This document shows, piece by piece, positions 8,575-16,410 of a stretch of 23,698 nt of DNA (position 1 is its first letter; the number at the start of each line of letters is the position of its first letter). The stretch lies in assembly GCA_002418885.1 (NCBI GenBank), contig DIEZ01000060.1:465-24162 (forward strand), written 5' to 3'. Origin of the DNA: Syntrophaceae bacterium UBA5761 (lineage in GTDB: Bacteria > Desulfobacterota > Syntrophia > Syntrophales > UBA4778). The notes beneath the pieces were generated by a model, which was given only the letters and a program-made list of their open reading frames with translations, did no database searches and was not told where the DNA came from. Made by a program: the position numbers and the translations under genes.

Positions 8575-9603
8575 ATGGAAAAACGGTTGGTCAAAAAAGA
8601 TGAGCTGTTACGTATCGTAAAGAAGGTCGGAGCAGAGTTCAACGTCTTTGCCCCGGTGAGAGTAGAAGACAATGTCCTGTTCAAGTCGCTCGCACCGGGA
8701 GAAGAACCGTTACTAACCTTTGCCAACACCAAGAATGCCCCCAAGGGGGTATTCTTCCCCAGGACGGAAGTAATGATCCGGTACGTTCGTACCCCCAAGG
8801 GAACGGTGCTAAAAGGGGTTGAGTTGGAGGCAAGAGATGCCGTGCTCTTCGGTGTCAGGCCTTGTGACGCGAGGAGTTTCGTCCTCCTCGACTTGTTATT
8901 CGACCAGGATAAATACAAGGATCCCTATTACGTCGCCAAACGCGAGAAAGCGACCGTGGTAACTCTTGCCTGCACGCCTGTTCCCTACACCGCGTGCTTT
9001 TGCACCTCCGTGGGCGGCGGTCCCGTAGACGGCACGGGAAGCGATGTCCTCGTTACCGATATCGGGGACGCATACCTCGTGGAGTTTCTTACGCCCAAGG
9101 GGGAAAGACTGGTCAAGTATTTTGGGGAGGCAAAGGCAACGGCCGAGGCGGAGAACAAGAAGGAGACGGCAGCCAAGGAGGCAATCGAACAGATAAAGTC
9201 CGTCATCCCTGCCCGGGAGGTAAAGCCCATCCTCGACGTGAGCTTTGACCACCCTTTCTGGGATACTATACATAAACGGTGTCTCGCCTGCGGTACCTGT
9301 ACGTACCTTTGCCCTACCTGCCATTGTTTCGACATAAGCGATGAGATGAAATACGATGACGGGCGTCGTCTCCGAAACTGGGACTCCTGCATGTTTCCCC
9401 TGTTTACTAAAGAAACGTCCGGCCACAACCCCCGGCCGACGCAAAAGGAGCGCTGGCGCCAGCGGGTCATGCATAAATTCAAATACTACGTGGACAATTT
9501 CAACGCCGTTGCCTGCGTGGGATGCGGCAGGTGTGTGATGTATTGTCCGGTAAATATCGATATTCGTAAGATTGTCGAAGATATTTCGAAATTACAACAG
9601 TAG
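8575..9603 (+). CDS. FlxB-like / sulfhydrogenase beta-type dicluster [4Fe-4S] protein
   Basis: 342 residues from ATG at 8575. The N-terminal domain has the signature of the HydB/AsrA-like family (GVRPCDARSF 93-102, then a Cys-rich CTPVPYTACFC 133-143). The C-terminal ferredoxin domain has C236/239/242/246 and C314/317/320/324. It is 26 nt after hdrB and 13 nt before the FAD/NAD reductase. In archaeal sulfhydrogenases and in bacterial Flx complexes this protein pairs with the gamma/FlxA reductase that follows here, moving electrons from NAD(P)H toward MvhD. A short Lys/Glu/Ala-rich linker (about 186-205) separates the domains. Confidence 0.87.
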   Translation: MEKRLVKKDELLRIVKKVGAEFNVFAPVRVEDNVLFKSLAPGEEPLLTFANTKNAPKGVFFPRTEVMIRYVRTPKGTVLKGVELEARDAVLFGVRPCDARSFVLLDLLFDQDKYKDPYYVAKREKATVVTLACTPVPYTACFCTSVGGGPVDGTGSDVLVTDIGDAYLVEFLTPKGERLVKYFGEAKATAEAENKKETAAKEAIEQIKSVIPAREVKPILDVSFDHPFWDTIHKRCLACGTCTYLCPTCHCFDISDEMKYDDGRRLRNWDSCMFPLFTKETSGHNPRPTQKERWRQRVMHKFKYYVDNFNAVACVGCGRCVMYCPVNIDIRKIVEDISKLQQ

Positions 9604-9616
9604 TCGGGAGAACGTC

Positions 9617-10456
9617 ATGCAGAATCCATATGTACCCTATCCGGTCGAAGTCATAAAGATCGTGACTGAGGTGGATACGAAAGATATCAAGACCTTTCGA
9701 CTGGCTTTCGTTAACAAAGAAGACGAGGAAAGATTCAAGTACCTGCCCGGCCAATTCGCCGAGCTCTCTCTTTTCGGAAAGGGAGAGTCGCCCATCGGCA
9801 TCGCCTCGTCACCGACCAACCCCGGCTACATAGAATTTACCGTGCAAAAGGCAGGCGTAGTGACTACGGCACTGCATGAGATGGAAGAAGGGACCATGAT
9901 GGGCGTCCGCGGACCCTTGGGAAATTCGTGGCCCATCGAATACTTAGAGGGCAAGAACATCGTGGTGGTAGGCGGCGGGTTTGCCTTCACTACGTTGCGC
10001 GCCATGATTCAGTACATGTTGAACGACGGTAACCGCAAACGCTTCGGCAAGATCACGACGATCTACGGGGCGAGGACGCCCGGACTCCTCATTTACAAGG
10101 ATGAGCTTGAGGCCTGGTCGAAACGAGACGACATGGAACTCCACGTCACGGTGGACAAGGGGGATGAGACCTGGAAGGGGCGGGAAGGCTTTGTCCCTAC
10201 CATTTGCAAAGAAGTGGCCCCGAGTGCAGAGGACGCGGTGACTGTGATCTGCGGTCCTCCCATCATGATCCGCTTTACTTTGCCCGTGTTCTTCGACCTT
10301 GGGTTTTCCAAGGAAAACATCTATACCTCTTTGGAAATGCGGATGAAATGCGGTATCGGCAAGTGCGGACGCTGCAACGTGGGTAGCAAGTACGTATGCA
10401 AAGACGGCCCTGTATTTTCGTTGGCCGAGCTGGACAGACTGACACCGGAATATTGA
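9617..10456 (+). CDS. FlxA-like / sulfhydrogenase gamma-type FAD- and NAD(P)-binding reductase with [2Fe-2S] cluster
   Basis: 279 residues. The open frame extends back to 9572 but would overlap the previous gene; ATG at 9617 has GGGAG (9606-9610) 6 nt upstream and is 13 nt after the FlxB stop. FNR-type layout: FAD domain (YLPGQF 42-47; SPIGIASSP 58-66), nucleotide domain (VVVGGGFAFTTLR 116-128; ICGPPIM 211-217) and a C-terminal [2Fe-2S] site C245/250/253/261. It is the likely NADH or NADPH entry point of the complex and the last gene of the operon. No clear terminator follows; only a short stem (CCTTC with GAAGG, about 10470-10490) without a T-run was seen. Confidence 0.9.
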   Translation: MQNPYVPYPVEVIKIVTEVDTKDIKTFRLAFVNKEDEERFKYLPGQFAELSLFGKGESPIGIASSPTNPGYIEFTVQKAGVVTTALHEMEEGTMMGVRGPLGNSWPIEYLEGKNIVVVGGGFAFTTLRAMIQYMLNDGNRKRFGKITTIYGARTPGLLIYKDELEAWSKRDDMELHVTVDKGDETWKGREGFVPTICKEVAPSAEDAVTVICGPPIMIRFTLPVFFDLGFSKENIYTSLEMRMKCGIGKCGRCNVGSKYVCKDGPVFSLAELDRLTPEY

Positions 10457-10561
10457 TCTGTCTCGGCCTTCACGGATGAGACTCCGAAGGGATGATGTCC
10501 ATGGAAGAGGCGGCAACAGTCCGGGTGTGTTCCGCTGAATGTGAGTAAAATACTGCCCGTG

Positions 10562-11161
10562 TCAGACCAACTCGGCGCAACTGATTGTCCTTTTCCCTAT
10601 TTCCCTCCATAGTTCCTCTTTCCCCCGGCCTTTCACGGCAGAAAAGAGAAAAACCTGTTCCCCGGACAGTCCTAAAACTTCCGCAGCACCCGCCAACCGC
10701 CGCTTCGCCTCCTCTTTTGATACCTTATCGCTCTTCGTCAGGACGGCGAGCAAGTCAATATCGTGACGGCGGAGCCACCCGGCAAGAGCTATGTCCTCTT
10801 CGGAGACGTCTCGCCGTACGTCGAGAACAAGGACGACGAGACAGAGGTTCTTCCTCTGCCGCAAGTAATCTTCCACCATCGGCCTCCAGGCGCTCCGGAG
10901 ACTCCGGGAAACCTTCGCAAAACCGTATCCCGGCAGGTCCACAAAAGATAGTCTCCGGTTTACGACAAAAAAGTTGAGCAGGCGGGTCTTTCCCGGTGTC
11001 GTGCTTGTCTGGGCCAGTTTTTTGCGATTGGCTAGGACATTGATCAACGAGGATTTGCCCACATTGGATTTTCCGGCAAATGCGACCTCGGGGTAAGAAT
11101 AATCGGGGTAATTGGACGGTTCGACGGCGCTCTTAAAGAATTCAGCGGATATAACTTTCAT
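10562..11161 (-). CDS. engB: ribosome biogenesis GTP-binding protein EngB/YsxC/YihA
   Basis: 199 residues, normal for the family. All GTPase motifs are present: G1 GKSNVGKS (30-37), G2 with TTPGKT (54-59), G3 DLPGYG (75-80), G4 TKSDK and G5 SAVKG near the C-terminus. EngB is a usually essential GTPase that helps assemble the large ribosomal subunit. It is the last of the leftward genes, 60 nt after the sigma-54 activator. Its ribosome site is weak, and the gap ahead of it holds a direct repeat (11169-11205). It is convergent with the Flx operon across a 105-nt gap. Its link to the two-component system is probably only positional. Confidence 0.96.
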   Translation of the reverse strand: MKVISAEFFKSAVEPSNYPDYSYPEVAFAGKSNVGKSSLINVLANRKKLAQTSTTPGKTRLLNFFVVNRRLSFVDLPGYGFAKVSRSLRSAWRPMVEDYLRQRKNLCLVVLVLDVRRDVSEEDIALAGWLRRHDIDLLAVLTKSDKVSKEEAKRRLAGAAEVLGLSGEQVFLFSAVKGRGKEELWREIGKRTISCAELV

Positions 11162-11168
11162 GTAAATG

Positions 11169-11205
11169 TAGGTTTTTAGCTTTTCGTAAAAGATAGGTTT
11201 TAGCT
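11169..11205 (-). repeat. near-identical direct repeats ahead of engB
   Basis: TAGGTTTTTAGCT (11169-11181) and TAGGTTTTAGCT (11194-11205) differ by one T. Between them lies an inverted stretch (CTTTT with AAAAG). They sit 8-44 nt upstream of the engB ATG and could influence its translation or simply be slippage. Confidence 0.7.
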
Positions 11206-11221
11206 GACCGCTCTTTGCCCT

Positions 11222-12589
11222 TCAATCGAAGTGAATGCCGTATTTCTCAAGCTTTCTTTCAAGGGTAGGGCGTGAGATACCCAGGATCTCGCAGATTTCA
11301 CCTTTGTTCCTGCCCACCTTGGCGATGACTCTGCGGATATGACGTTCCTCTATCTCGTCAAGGGTCTCAAAACCGGTCCCTTCTTCTTCCCCGGCCGGCT
11401 CCGCCGGCACTCTCGTTACCTGCGTGCCACCCAGCAAGTCCGGAAAGTCCTCGTGCCCGAGCACTTGCCCTTTGGCGACGACGGCCGCCCTTACAAGGAT
11501 GTTCTCGAGTTCGCGGACGTTGCCGGGCCAACCGTATTTCATGAAGACGTCCATCATTTCTTTCGAAACGCCGACGATATTCTTGTGGAGGTCCCGATTG
11601 ATCTTCTTCAGCAGATAATCGACAATCATGGGTATGTCCTCCCTCCTCTCCCTAAGGGGAGGGATGTTGATCGTAACGATGTTGAGGCGATAATACAGGT
11701 CGTCCCTAAACTTACCTTCCTCGACCAGGGTCTTCATGTCCTTATTCGTGGCCGCGATTATCCTTGCGTTTACCTTGACGCGGTCTTTTCCGCCCACCCG
11801 CTCGAATTCCATCTCCTGGAGAACCCTGAGGAGTTTTGCCTGGAGGTTCAGGGACATCTCACTGATCTCGTCCAGAAAGACGGTGCCATGACGGGCAAGC
11901 TCGAATTTCCCCGGCTTCCGATTGATGGCCCCCGTGAAAGACCCTTTTTCATGCCCGAAGAGTTCCGACTCGAGCAGGGTGTCCACGATGGCCGAACAAT
12001 TTATGGCGATATAAGGCTCGGTGGGTGAAGTGTTGTTGTGAATCACCTTGGCGATCAGCTCCTTGCCGGTTCCACTCTCGCCCTGGATGAGGACGGTGGT
12101 CTTGCTCTGGGTGACCACGCCGATGGTCTTAAAGATATCCAGCATGGCCTTCCCGGTGCCTATTATGTCTCCGACTTTGAAGCTCCGGGATGGTTCCGTG
12201 AGAAGACCGTCGATCTTCTTCTCCATCTCCAACGTATTTATGGCCTTCTGGATGGCGATGTCCAATTCATCTATGTTTATGGGTTTATGGATGTAGTCAA
12301 AGGCCCCTTCCTTCATGGCCTTGATCGTGGTGTCCATATCATGGTGGGCCGTTATCATTATTACCTTAGCCTCCACGTTCTCCTCTTTCAGGTCTTCGAG
12401 GACGGTAAACCCGTCGATGTCCGGCAGTCGGATGTCCAGGATGACGATGTCCGGCGACGTCTGGAGGACCATGTTTAAGCCGTCCGTTCCCGTGTTGGCC
12501 GTCATGACCTCATGCCCTTCTTCGGAAAGATACAACTCGAGGGATTCACTGATCGACCTGTCGTCGTCAATCACAATGATCTTGGCCAT
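11222..12589 (-). CDS. NtrC/AtoC-family sigma-54-dependent response regulator
   Basis: 455 residues. The frame opens at 12640, but ATG at 12589 with AGGGG about 5 nt upstream gives a standard receiver start (MAKIIVIDDD), so the longer form is not used. Receiver domain 1-120 with phospho-acceptor D52 and Lys in HKP (102). AAA+ domain with Walker A GESGTGKE (170-177), a GSFTGA loop (the sigma-54 contact, Ser replacing the usual Ala), Walker B VFLDEI and an arginine-finger region. C-terminal Fis-type helix-turn-helix (ISRPTLERKL). It activates transcription by sigma-54 RNA polymerase after phosphorylation, very likely by the kinase encoded just upstream. Its targets are not evident here. Confidence 0.95.
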   Translation of the reverse strand: MAKIIVIDDDRSISESLELYLSEEGHEVMTANTGTDGLNMVLQTSPDIVILDIRLPDIDGFTVLEDLKEENVEAKVIMITAHHDMDTTIKAMKEGAFDYIHKPINIDELDIAIQKAINTLEMEKKIDGLLTEPSRSFKVGDIIGTGKAMLDIFKTIGVVTQSKTTVLIQGESGTGKELIAKVIHNNTSPTEPYIAINCSAIVDTLLESELFGHEKGSFTGAINRKPGKFELARHGTVFLDEISEMSLNLQAKLLRVLQEMEFERVGGKDRVKVNARIIAATNKDMKTLVEEGKFRDDLYYRLNIVTINIPPLRERREDIPMIVDYLLKKINRDLHKNIVGVSKEMMDVFMKYGWPGNVRELENILVRAAVVAKGQVLGHEDFPDLLGGTQVTRVPAEPAGEEEGTGFETLDEIEERHIRRVIAKVGRNKGEICEILGISRPTLERKLEKYGIHFD

Positions 12590-12611
12590 AACGCCCCTGA
12601 AAAGTGAGCAG

Positions 12612-12639
12612 TTTGAATAAGCGGCGATGAATTCAAACA
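12612..12639. promoter_or_regulatory. 8-bp inverted repeat upstream of the response regulator
   Basis: GTTTGAAT (12612-12619) and ATTCAAAC (12632-12639) are perfect complements separated by 12 nt, ending 23 nt upstream of the regulator's ATG at 12589. The spacing suits either an operator or a weak mRNA hairpin before the ribosome site. Confidence 0.4.
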
Positions 12640-12730
12640 ATGTCGGAAAGCGCTTTTCATGTCATCTCAACGCGTTGCTCCGTTCACACCATAAACCACC
12701 GTTGACTGTTCGCCCTTCACCATCAGCCCT

Positions 12731-15331
12731 CTACCGTTCCCCGCCTACCGGTAGCGAAACCGACACCTTCGTCCCCCTGCCCTTCACGCTGACGATTTCT
12801 ATTGTACCCCGATGGAGGTCGATGATTTTTTTTACCTGTGCCAATCCCAGCCCGGTCCCATACTTCTTCCGAGTGAAAAACGGGTTAAAGAGGTGGGGAA
12901 GGTCCTCCTCGTCGATACCGGAGCCGTTGTCTTCGATCTCTATCAGCACCCAGTCGCCCTCCCCCCTCCCGACAAAACGTGTCGAAATGGTTAGTACTCC
13001 TCCTTCATCCATCGCATCTATGGCGTTGAGGTAGAGGTTCAAGAGCGCCTGCCTGAGCATTCCGGGGTCGAACTTTACCTGCGGGACATCGCTGTCGTGA
13101 TCGACGCTGACCTCGACTTTTTTTTCCAATATCTCTTTCTCCGCCATCAGCAAAGAACTGCCGATGAAAGAGTTGATGTCGCCCGGCCTCATGTCCGGTT
13201 CCATGGGTTTAGCGAAGAGCAGTATATCGCTGACGATCTTTTCCAGGTGCTCCACTTCTTTCTCGGCAATCTTGAACCTCTTGAGGTCGTTGCCCTCCGG
13301 TCTAAGTCGCTTTTGCAGGATCTGAAGGCTCATTTTGATCGACGAAAGCGGGTTCCTCACCTCGTGGGCTATGCCCGCCGAGAGTTGCCCCACCGCCGCG
13401 AGTTTCTGGCTGTCGTAAAATTTCTTCTCCAAGTCCTTGAATTCAGTGATATCCCGCTGGACGAACAAATAACGGTCCGTTCCCTTGATAGGCCTTGGGG
13501 TGATCAACAGGTTTCTTTTCGTCCCGTCTCTCCCCGTCGCCTCGATCTCGAAAGGATGGTATTGACCCCGTTTGATCTCTTCCCATCTTTTTATGAGAAA
13601 CTCTTTGTGCTCGGGCGCCACAAACTCCGTAAAATGCTTCCCTTGGAGTTGTTTTGCTCCCTTGCCGGAGTCCAGGCTGCGGCTGACAAAATTGACCGTT
13701 CCGTCGCTCGTCACGTCGAATATCCGGTCCGGGGAACTTTCCAGGATAAGCTGAAGATAGTTATAAAGCTCCTCTATGTCCTTTTTCAGTTTAATGTTCT
13801 CGTAGAGTTCGTTCTTCAGCGTCTCGGCGTATTCCTTCAGGGCGAGCTCCATCTCCCTCTCTCTGGTCACGTCCTGGAGCGTCTCGACCGCCGCGATTAT
13901 CTGGCCATTCTCATCATATATGGGTGCCGCCAGAAAATAAAGGTGCCTCCTGCGGCCGCCCAGATTCTCATAAAAATCTCTCGCCTCGTATGCCTTCTCC
14001 ACCACCGACGACTTCTGAACCTGCTTCTTCCCATAATACTTATCCAGGCCATCAAAGTCATTATCTACGATCAAATCGGCGATCACCGGCCGCTTCTCGG
14101 AATAAAACGGCATATACTGCTTGTCCGTCCCTATCATCTCCACGCTCCGGCATCCCGTCAACTCCTCACAGGCCCGGTTCCAGAAAATGACCTTGTGTTC
14201 CCGGTCGATGACAAAAGTAGGTATGGGAGAACCCTCAATGATCCCCTCCATGGTGCGCTTCTCTCTTGCGAGTTTCTCCTGCAAATCATCCCGCTCTTTG
14301 AACCGCTTCAATTCCTCTTCCAAGACAAGACGCCTCCTGCTTGTATAGAAAATCAGCGCAGCCCCAACTATGGCTGTAACGATCAGAACGAAGGCCTCCA
14401 GCATCAAGATGACGAACGTCCTTTTCAAGTGGGATACCGCTGCCTGGTACGGGAGACTGACGGCCACCGACCACCTTCTCGAGTCGAGCTCTATCGGGGA
14501 AAAGGCGACGATTTGCCTTTCCTCGCGGCCTTTTCCCCGAAGCAACCGATATTCACCCAGGCCTTCGCGCCCGGTCAGCATCCTACTCTTCAGGGAAAGA
14601 CTCCCACATGGCTGTTCCGTCTCAAGTATACCCGCATCTCGACCCGCCAGACCCCCGTTGGTATGGAAGGCGATCATCCCCTTGTCGTCTACCACCCAGA
14701 CCTCACAAGATAATTCGTCTTTCGCCGGCCGGATATACCTGTCGACGACGGTGGAAAGAGATAGGGCGGCATAAAAGGCGCCGATGACCTCGCTATCTTG
14801 ACCAAACCGCGGCACAGCAACCACTACTAGGATGTCGTCCCCTCCTGTTCTTTCAACGCCGCCGCTTCCTTCCTTTCTCATCAAAAAATCGCCGACTTGA
14901 TGTTTCTCGGTCGTTTTGACCTTTCTCATCAGTGCCTGCATCTCGGGCATCTTAGTCAAAAAGGCCTGTTGGTAGTCGGAGGGATAGACAATAGACCTCC
15001 CGTCTGCGCCGTTTGCCGCGACGAACTTCACCTTGGCACCTAAGCTGTCAAAGATTACCCTGACATCCTCTCTCAAGGGGACGATCGCCTTCCTCCCAAA
15101 GGCCCGCCGTAGGGAATGGATAGTCATACTTTTTTCTACGTCGGAGATAAGGTCTTCGACCCCTGCGGCCACCCCCCTCGCTATGGTCATCTGCTGACGG
15201 CTGAATCGTTCGACGGTTTCCTTTTCCCTCGCACGATTTATGAGCATCGAAAAAAGGATTACCATCAGGATGACGATGAGCGTCGCCAACCATATAGGAA
15301 TTATTCTTTTATTTCCGATAGATGGAATCAT
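12731..15331 (-). CDS. membrane sensor histidine kinase: dCache - PAS - PAS - HisKA - HATPase
   Basis: 866 residues from ATG at 15331. Two membrane segments (about 13-31 and 306-329) flank a periplasmic region of about 275 residues that looks like a double-Cache sensor (FVAANGADGRSIVYPSD, GAFYAALSLSTVVDRYI). A cytoplasmic coiled coil follows, then a PAS domain (about 360-495), a second PAS (about 522-635) and HisKA with the phospho-acceptor H656 (GIAHEVRNPLSS). The ATPase domain has N769, DNGSG (801-805) and GTGLGL (825-830). All catalytic residues are present. Cache domains usually bind small extracellular metabolites; the ligand is unknown. The regulator gene lies 141 nt downstream. The small membrane ORF just upstream ends 7 nt before this start, suggesting co-transcription. 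Confidence 0.95.
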   Translation of the reverse strand: MIPSIGNKRIIPIWLATLIVILMVILFSMLINRAREKETVERFSRQQMTIARGVAAGVEDLISDVEKSMTIHSLRRAFGRKAIVPLREDVRVIFDSLGAKVKFVAANGADGRSIVYPSDYQQAFLTKMPEMQALMRKVKTTEKHQVGDFLMRKEGSGGVERTGGDDILVVVAVPRFGQDSEVIGAFYAALSLSTVVDRYIRPAKDELSCEVWVVDDKGMIAFHTNGGLAGRDAGILETEQPCGSLSLKSRMLTGREGLGEYRLLRGKGREERQIVAFSPIELDSRRWSVAVSLPYQAAVSHLKRTFVILMLEAFVLIVTAIVGAALIFYTSRRRLVLEEELKRFKERDDLQEKLAREKRTMEGIIEGSPIPTFVIDREHKVIFWNRACEELTGCRSVEMIGTDKQYMPFYSEKRPVIADLIVDNDFDGLDKYYGKKQVQKSSVVEKAYEARDFYENLGGRRRHLYFLAAPIYDENGQIIAAVETLQDVTREREMELALKEYAETLKNELYENIKLKKDIEELYNYLQLILESSPDRIFDVTSDGTVNFVSRSLDSGKGAKQLQGKHFTEFVAPEHKEFLIKRWEEIKRGQYHPFEIEATGRDGTKRNLLITPRPIKGTDRYLFVQRDITEFKDLEKKFYDSQKLAAVGQLSAGIAHEVRNPLSSIKMSLQILQKRLRPEGNDLKRFKIAEKEVEHLEKIVSDILLFAKPMEPDMRPGDINSFIGSSLLMAEKEILEKKVEVSVDHDSDVPQVKFDPGMLRQALLNLYLNAIDAMDEGGVLTISTRFVGRGEGDWVLIEIEDNGSGIDEEDLPHLFNPFFTRKKYGTGLGLAQVKKIIDLHRGTIEIVSVKGRGTKVSVSLPVGGER

Positions 15332-15338
15332 GCACCGC

Positions 15339-15518
15339 TCAATCGTCCCTTCCCTTCCGTGTTTTATTGCGGCTTTCCTTCACGGCTATCAGGACATAGA
15401 CGCCGACGGCGGCACCCAGAGAAATGATGAGCTTGGTGAGGCCGCTTTCGATGTGAAAAACTTTTTCACAGGCTAACCAAGCCACAAGGTATGTTACAGC
15501 GGTCAATATTTCCTGCAT
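15339..15518 (-). CDS. small two-helix membrane protein of unknown function, upstream of the histidine kinase
   Basis: 59 residues from ATG at 15518 (GGAG 11 nt upstream). The open frame extends to 15659, but a good promoter occupies 15631-15659, so the longer start cannot be used from that transcript. Two hydrophobic segments are seen (about 4-17 and 30-46, LIISLGAAVGVYVLIAV) with a positively charged C-terminal tail (KESRNKTRKGRDD). I do not recognise the family. Its stop is 7 nt before the kinase start, so it may modulate the kinase, but this rests on position only. Confidence 0.6.
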   Translation of the reverse strand: MQEILTAVTYLVAWLACEKVFHIESGLTKLIISLGAAVGVYVLIAVKESRNKTRKGRDD

Positions 15519-15630
15519 CTTCTGATCCACTCCAACTTGAGCTAAAGGTGAAAGACAGGCCGAAAAAAACATACTCCATTGCTTTGCACAGTGTAACCGA
15601 TGCCGTTCTAAGTAATCGTGTACAATGAGG

Positions 15631-15659
15631 ATACTATCGTCCTGACTGCCATTTTTCAA
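15631..15659 (-). promoter_or_regulatory. sigma-70-type promoter for the small membrane protein / kinase genes
   Basis: Reading leftward, TTGAAA (15659-15654), a 17-nt spacer and TAGTAT (15636-15631) form a near-consensus promoter. Transcription would start near 15624, leaving a leader of about 105 nt before the 59-residue ORF. Confidence 0.6.
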
Positions 15660-15660
15660 T

Positions 15661-15710
15661 AAAAAACATCCCTCCGGGGGCCTACGCTATTTCACCGGCT
15701 CAGGATGTTT
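15661..15710 (-). terminator. hairpin with U-tract on the minus strand (terminator or attenuator)
   Basis: An 8-bp outer stem (AAACATCC 15664-15671 with GGATGTTT 15703-15710) encloses an inner CCGG/CCGG pairing (15674-15677 with 15695-15698). On the minus strand it runs into a T-rich tract, six Ts at 15666-15661 that partly overlap the stem. It lies just upstream of the promoter at 15631-15659, so it could end a short leftward transcript starting in 15720-15980. No gene there needs a terminator. Confidence 0.4.
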
Positions 15711-15983
15711 CATTTAACATTTCGTTAAATTTCCCTCTCCAGTGTAACGAAACGTCAAACGCGGTCCATATAAACGGACTCGCCACACTTCACCGACGAC
15801 AATAATTAACCCTATGGTTGTCTGACCTTAGCCGCATCGGACGACCCCCGAAGATTGAGGCACATTCATTGCATTTAGGGCGGGCAACTGAAGAGCTTTT
15901 CCTTTTCTTTGGATACAGAATTATGTTAGAAGGGAAAAGTTGGTCATTCAGGTTACTTTACCCCATGAAAGGAGATTGGACAG
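15711..15983. other. intergenic region upstream of atpE
   Basis: It contains a perfect 7-bp inverted repeat (ATTTAAC 15712-15718 with GTTAAAT 15724-15730) and a short GTCC/GGAC stem near 15764-15779. No promoter of good quality for atpE was found; an AT-rich stretch around 15900-15935 is the most likely place. A 90-residue open frame (15818-16090) overlaps atpE in another frame and is rejected. Confidence 0.5.
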
Positions 15984-16358
15984 ATGTTAAAGAAATTCGG
16001 AAAGACTTTACTAACCCTTTTCTCAGCCGTGGTAACTCTGTTTGTGTGTTCACCGGTAGTATTCGCGGCGGAAGCCCTTCCGACGGGTGAACCCTACACG
16101 AAGGTGATCTTCGCTGTAGGTGCGATGATAGCTGCAGGTATAGCGATTGGTTGCGGTGCAATCGGCGCCGGTGCAGGAATCGGAAATGCCGCAAGCGGCG
16201 CATGCCAGGCTGTCGGAAGAAACCCCGGCGTCCAGGGTAAGATCTTGACAACGATGCTCGTGGGTATGGCAATGGCGGAATCGATTACCATTTACGCCCT
16301 GGTCGTTTCGCTCGTTCTCCTCTACGCAAACCCCTATATGCGTTATTTTTTGGGTTAA
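15984..16358 (+). CDS. atpE: F-type ATP synthase subunit c, with N-terminal extension
   Basis: 124 residues against about 75-90 for most c subunits; the surplus is an N-terminal segment resembling a signal peptide (KKFGKTLLTL..., then VVFAAE about 25-30). ATG at 15984 with AAAGGAG 10 nt upstream. Two long helices flank the polar loop GRNPG (78-82). The ion-carrying acid is E99 in AMAESITIY, with Y104 conserved. The Gln on helix 1 and the Thr two residues after the Glu, both part of the Na+ site in Ilyobacter c subunits, are here I66 and I101, which favours H+ (inference). No atpB (subunit a) lies next to it, although atpB-atpE is the common pair; the rest of the operon must be elsewhere. Confidence 0.93.
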   Translation: MLKKFGKTLLTLFSAVVTLFVCSPVVFAAEALPTGEPYTKVIFAVGAMIAAGIAIGCGAIGAGAGIGNAASGACQAVGRNPGVQGKILTTMLVGMAMAESITIYALVVSLVLLYANPYMRYFLG

Positions 16359-16410
16359 TTTAACGGTCGAACGATTAATTCAAAACTAACAAAGTTAGGG
16401 GGAGAAGGCG

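Noticed and set aside
13097..14713. A 538-residue open frame on the plus strand
   Set aside because: It is the reverse-strand shadow of the histidine kinase at 12731-15331, whose domains and catalytic motifs are complete; the shadow has no ribosome site or recognisable domain.
15519..15659. N-terminal extension of the small membrane protein to 106 residues
   Set aside because: The extended start lies inside the -35 box of the best promoter and the extra residues look non-coding.
15691..15710. Resemblance of the minus-strand GCCGGTGAAAT to a cobalamin riboswitch element, and of GGTGAAAT-GCGTAG to a 16S rRNA segment
   Set aside because: Only about ten bases match; the B12 box, the other conserved stems and any flanking rRNA sequence are missing.
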